Below are positions 5,040 through 7,411 of a DNA stretch of 7,411 nt, one piece after another; position 1 is the first letter of the stretch; each line of letters opens with the position of its first letter. The notes beneath the pieces were generated by a model that worked only from the letters and a program-made list of their open reading frames with translations, did no database searches and was not told the origin of the DNA. This DNA is from Candidatus Uhrbacteria bacterium (lineage in GTDB: Bacteria > Patescibacteriota > Patescibacteriia > UBA9934 > GWF2-40-263): the NCBI GenBank assembly GCA_903831335.1, contig CAIKXH010000019.1, positions 1-7,411 on the forward strand, in the 5' to 3' direction. The translations under genes were made by a program, and so were the position numbers.

Positions 5040-5116
5040 GTCATTGCGAGCAAAGCGAAGCAATCTTTTCGACACGCAAGATTGCCGCGTCGTCGATGAC
5101 TCCTCCTCGCAATGAC
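5040..5116. repeat. Palindromic intergenic repeat, copy C (77 bp)
   Basis: It has the same termini as copy A: GTCATTGCGAG (5040-5050) and CTCGCAATGAC (5106-5116), with paired GCAATCTT / AAGATTGC arms. Its first 37 bases equal those of copy A; the apex is 11 bases shorter and two bases differ in the second half. It lies three bases past the ligA stop codon and nine bases before the gatC start, so it makes up almost the whole gap. Confidence 0.87.
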
Positions 5117-5119
5117 AGA

Positions 5120-7411
<2,292 letters not shown>

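Noticed and set aside
5031..5075. N-terminal extension of GatC into repeat C
   Set aside because: It only translates repeat sequence; family alignment starts at the ATG at 5030.
3069..5116. CRISPR array
   Set aside because: There are only three copies, of two types, each palindromic and separated by whole genes. There are no regular spacers and no cas genes.

Overview
The window looks like a compact, small-genome bacterium using the standard code, since TGA is a genuine stop in several genes. Candidate Phyla Radiation/Patescibacteria is my best guess. The reasons are the shortened housekeeping proteins, an Lgt of the 'GRIGCF' type, a small conserved protein of a kind I associate with those genomes, and dispersed palindromic repeats of the 'GTCATTGCGAG...CTCGCAATGAC' sort. 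The lineage is an inference from style and recall; no rRNA or marker phylogeny is possible here.

Left part (1-1690, mostly + strand). A possible divergent gene leaves through the left edge. A promoter then drives a stand-alone response-regulator receiver protein (173-541), which overlaps by ATGA a 48-residue membrane microprotein (538-684). A terminator runs directly into a near-consensus promoter for a second, paralogous receiver-like protein (792-1232). In this one the phospho-acceptor Asp is replaced by Glu and the conserved Lys is lost, and it carries a lysine-rich tail. Another terminator overlaps the promoter of an uncharacterised conserved 125-residue protein (1282-1659). A bidirectional terminator separates these genes from the - strand block.

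Right part (1692-7150, - strand). Transcription starts at a strong extended -10 promoter just before ligA (NAD-dependent DNA ligase) and continues through gatC and gatA (subunits of the Asp-tRNA(Asn)/Glu-tRNA(Gln) amidotransferase) to lgt (prolipoprotein diacylglyceryl transferase). A DUF218/YdcF-like gene follows with its own promoter. Each gap between ligA, gatC, gatA and lgt holds an 77-94 bp palindromic repeat whose promoter-distal end stops 8-9 bases before the next start codon. A further palindromic G/C-rich repeat sits in frame inside the LigA zinc finger. The right edge holds the last 59 codons of a histidine kinase, followed by its terminator.

The genes form two themes: phospho-signalling (two receiver proteins, a kinase tail, possibly a third receiver at the left edge) and core housekeeping (DNA joining, tRNA amidation, lipoprotein maturation). 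The most notable points are the receiver/pseudo-receiver pair with its microprotein, the precise placement of the repeats against start codons, the repeat-derived insertion in LigA, and repeated terminator-promoter overlap.
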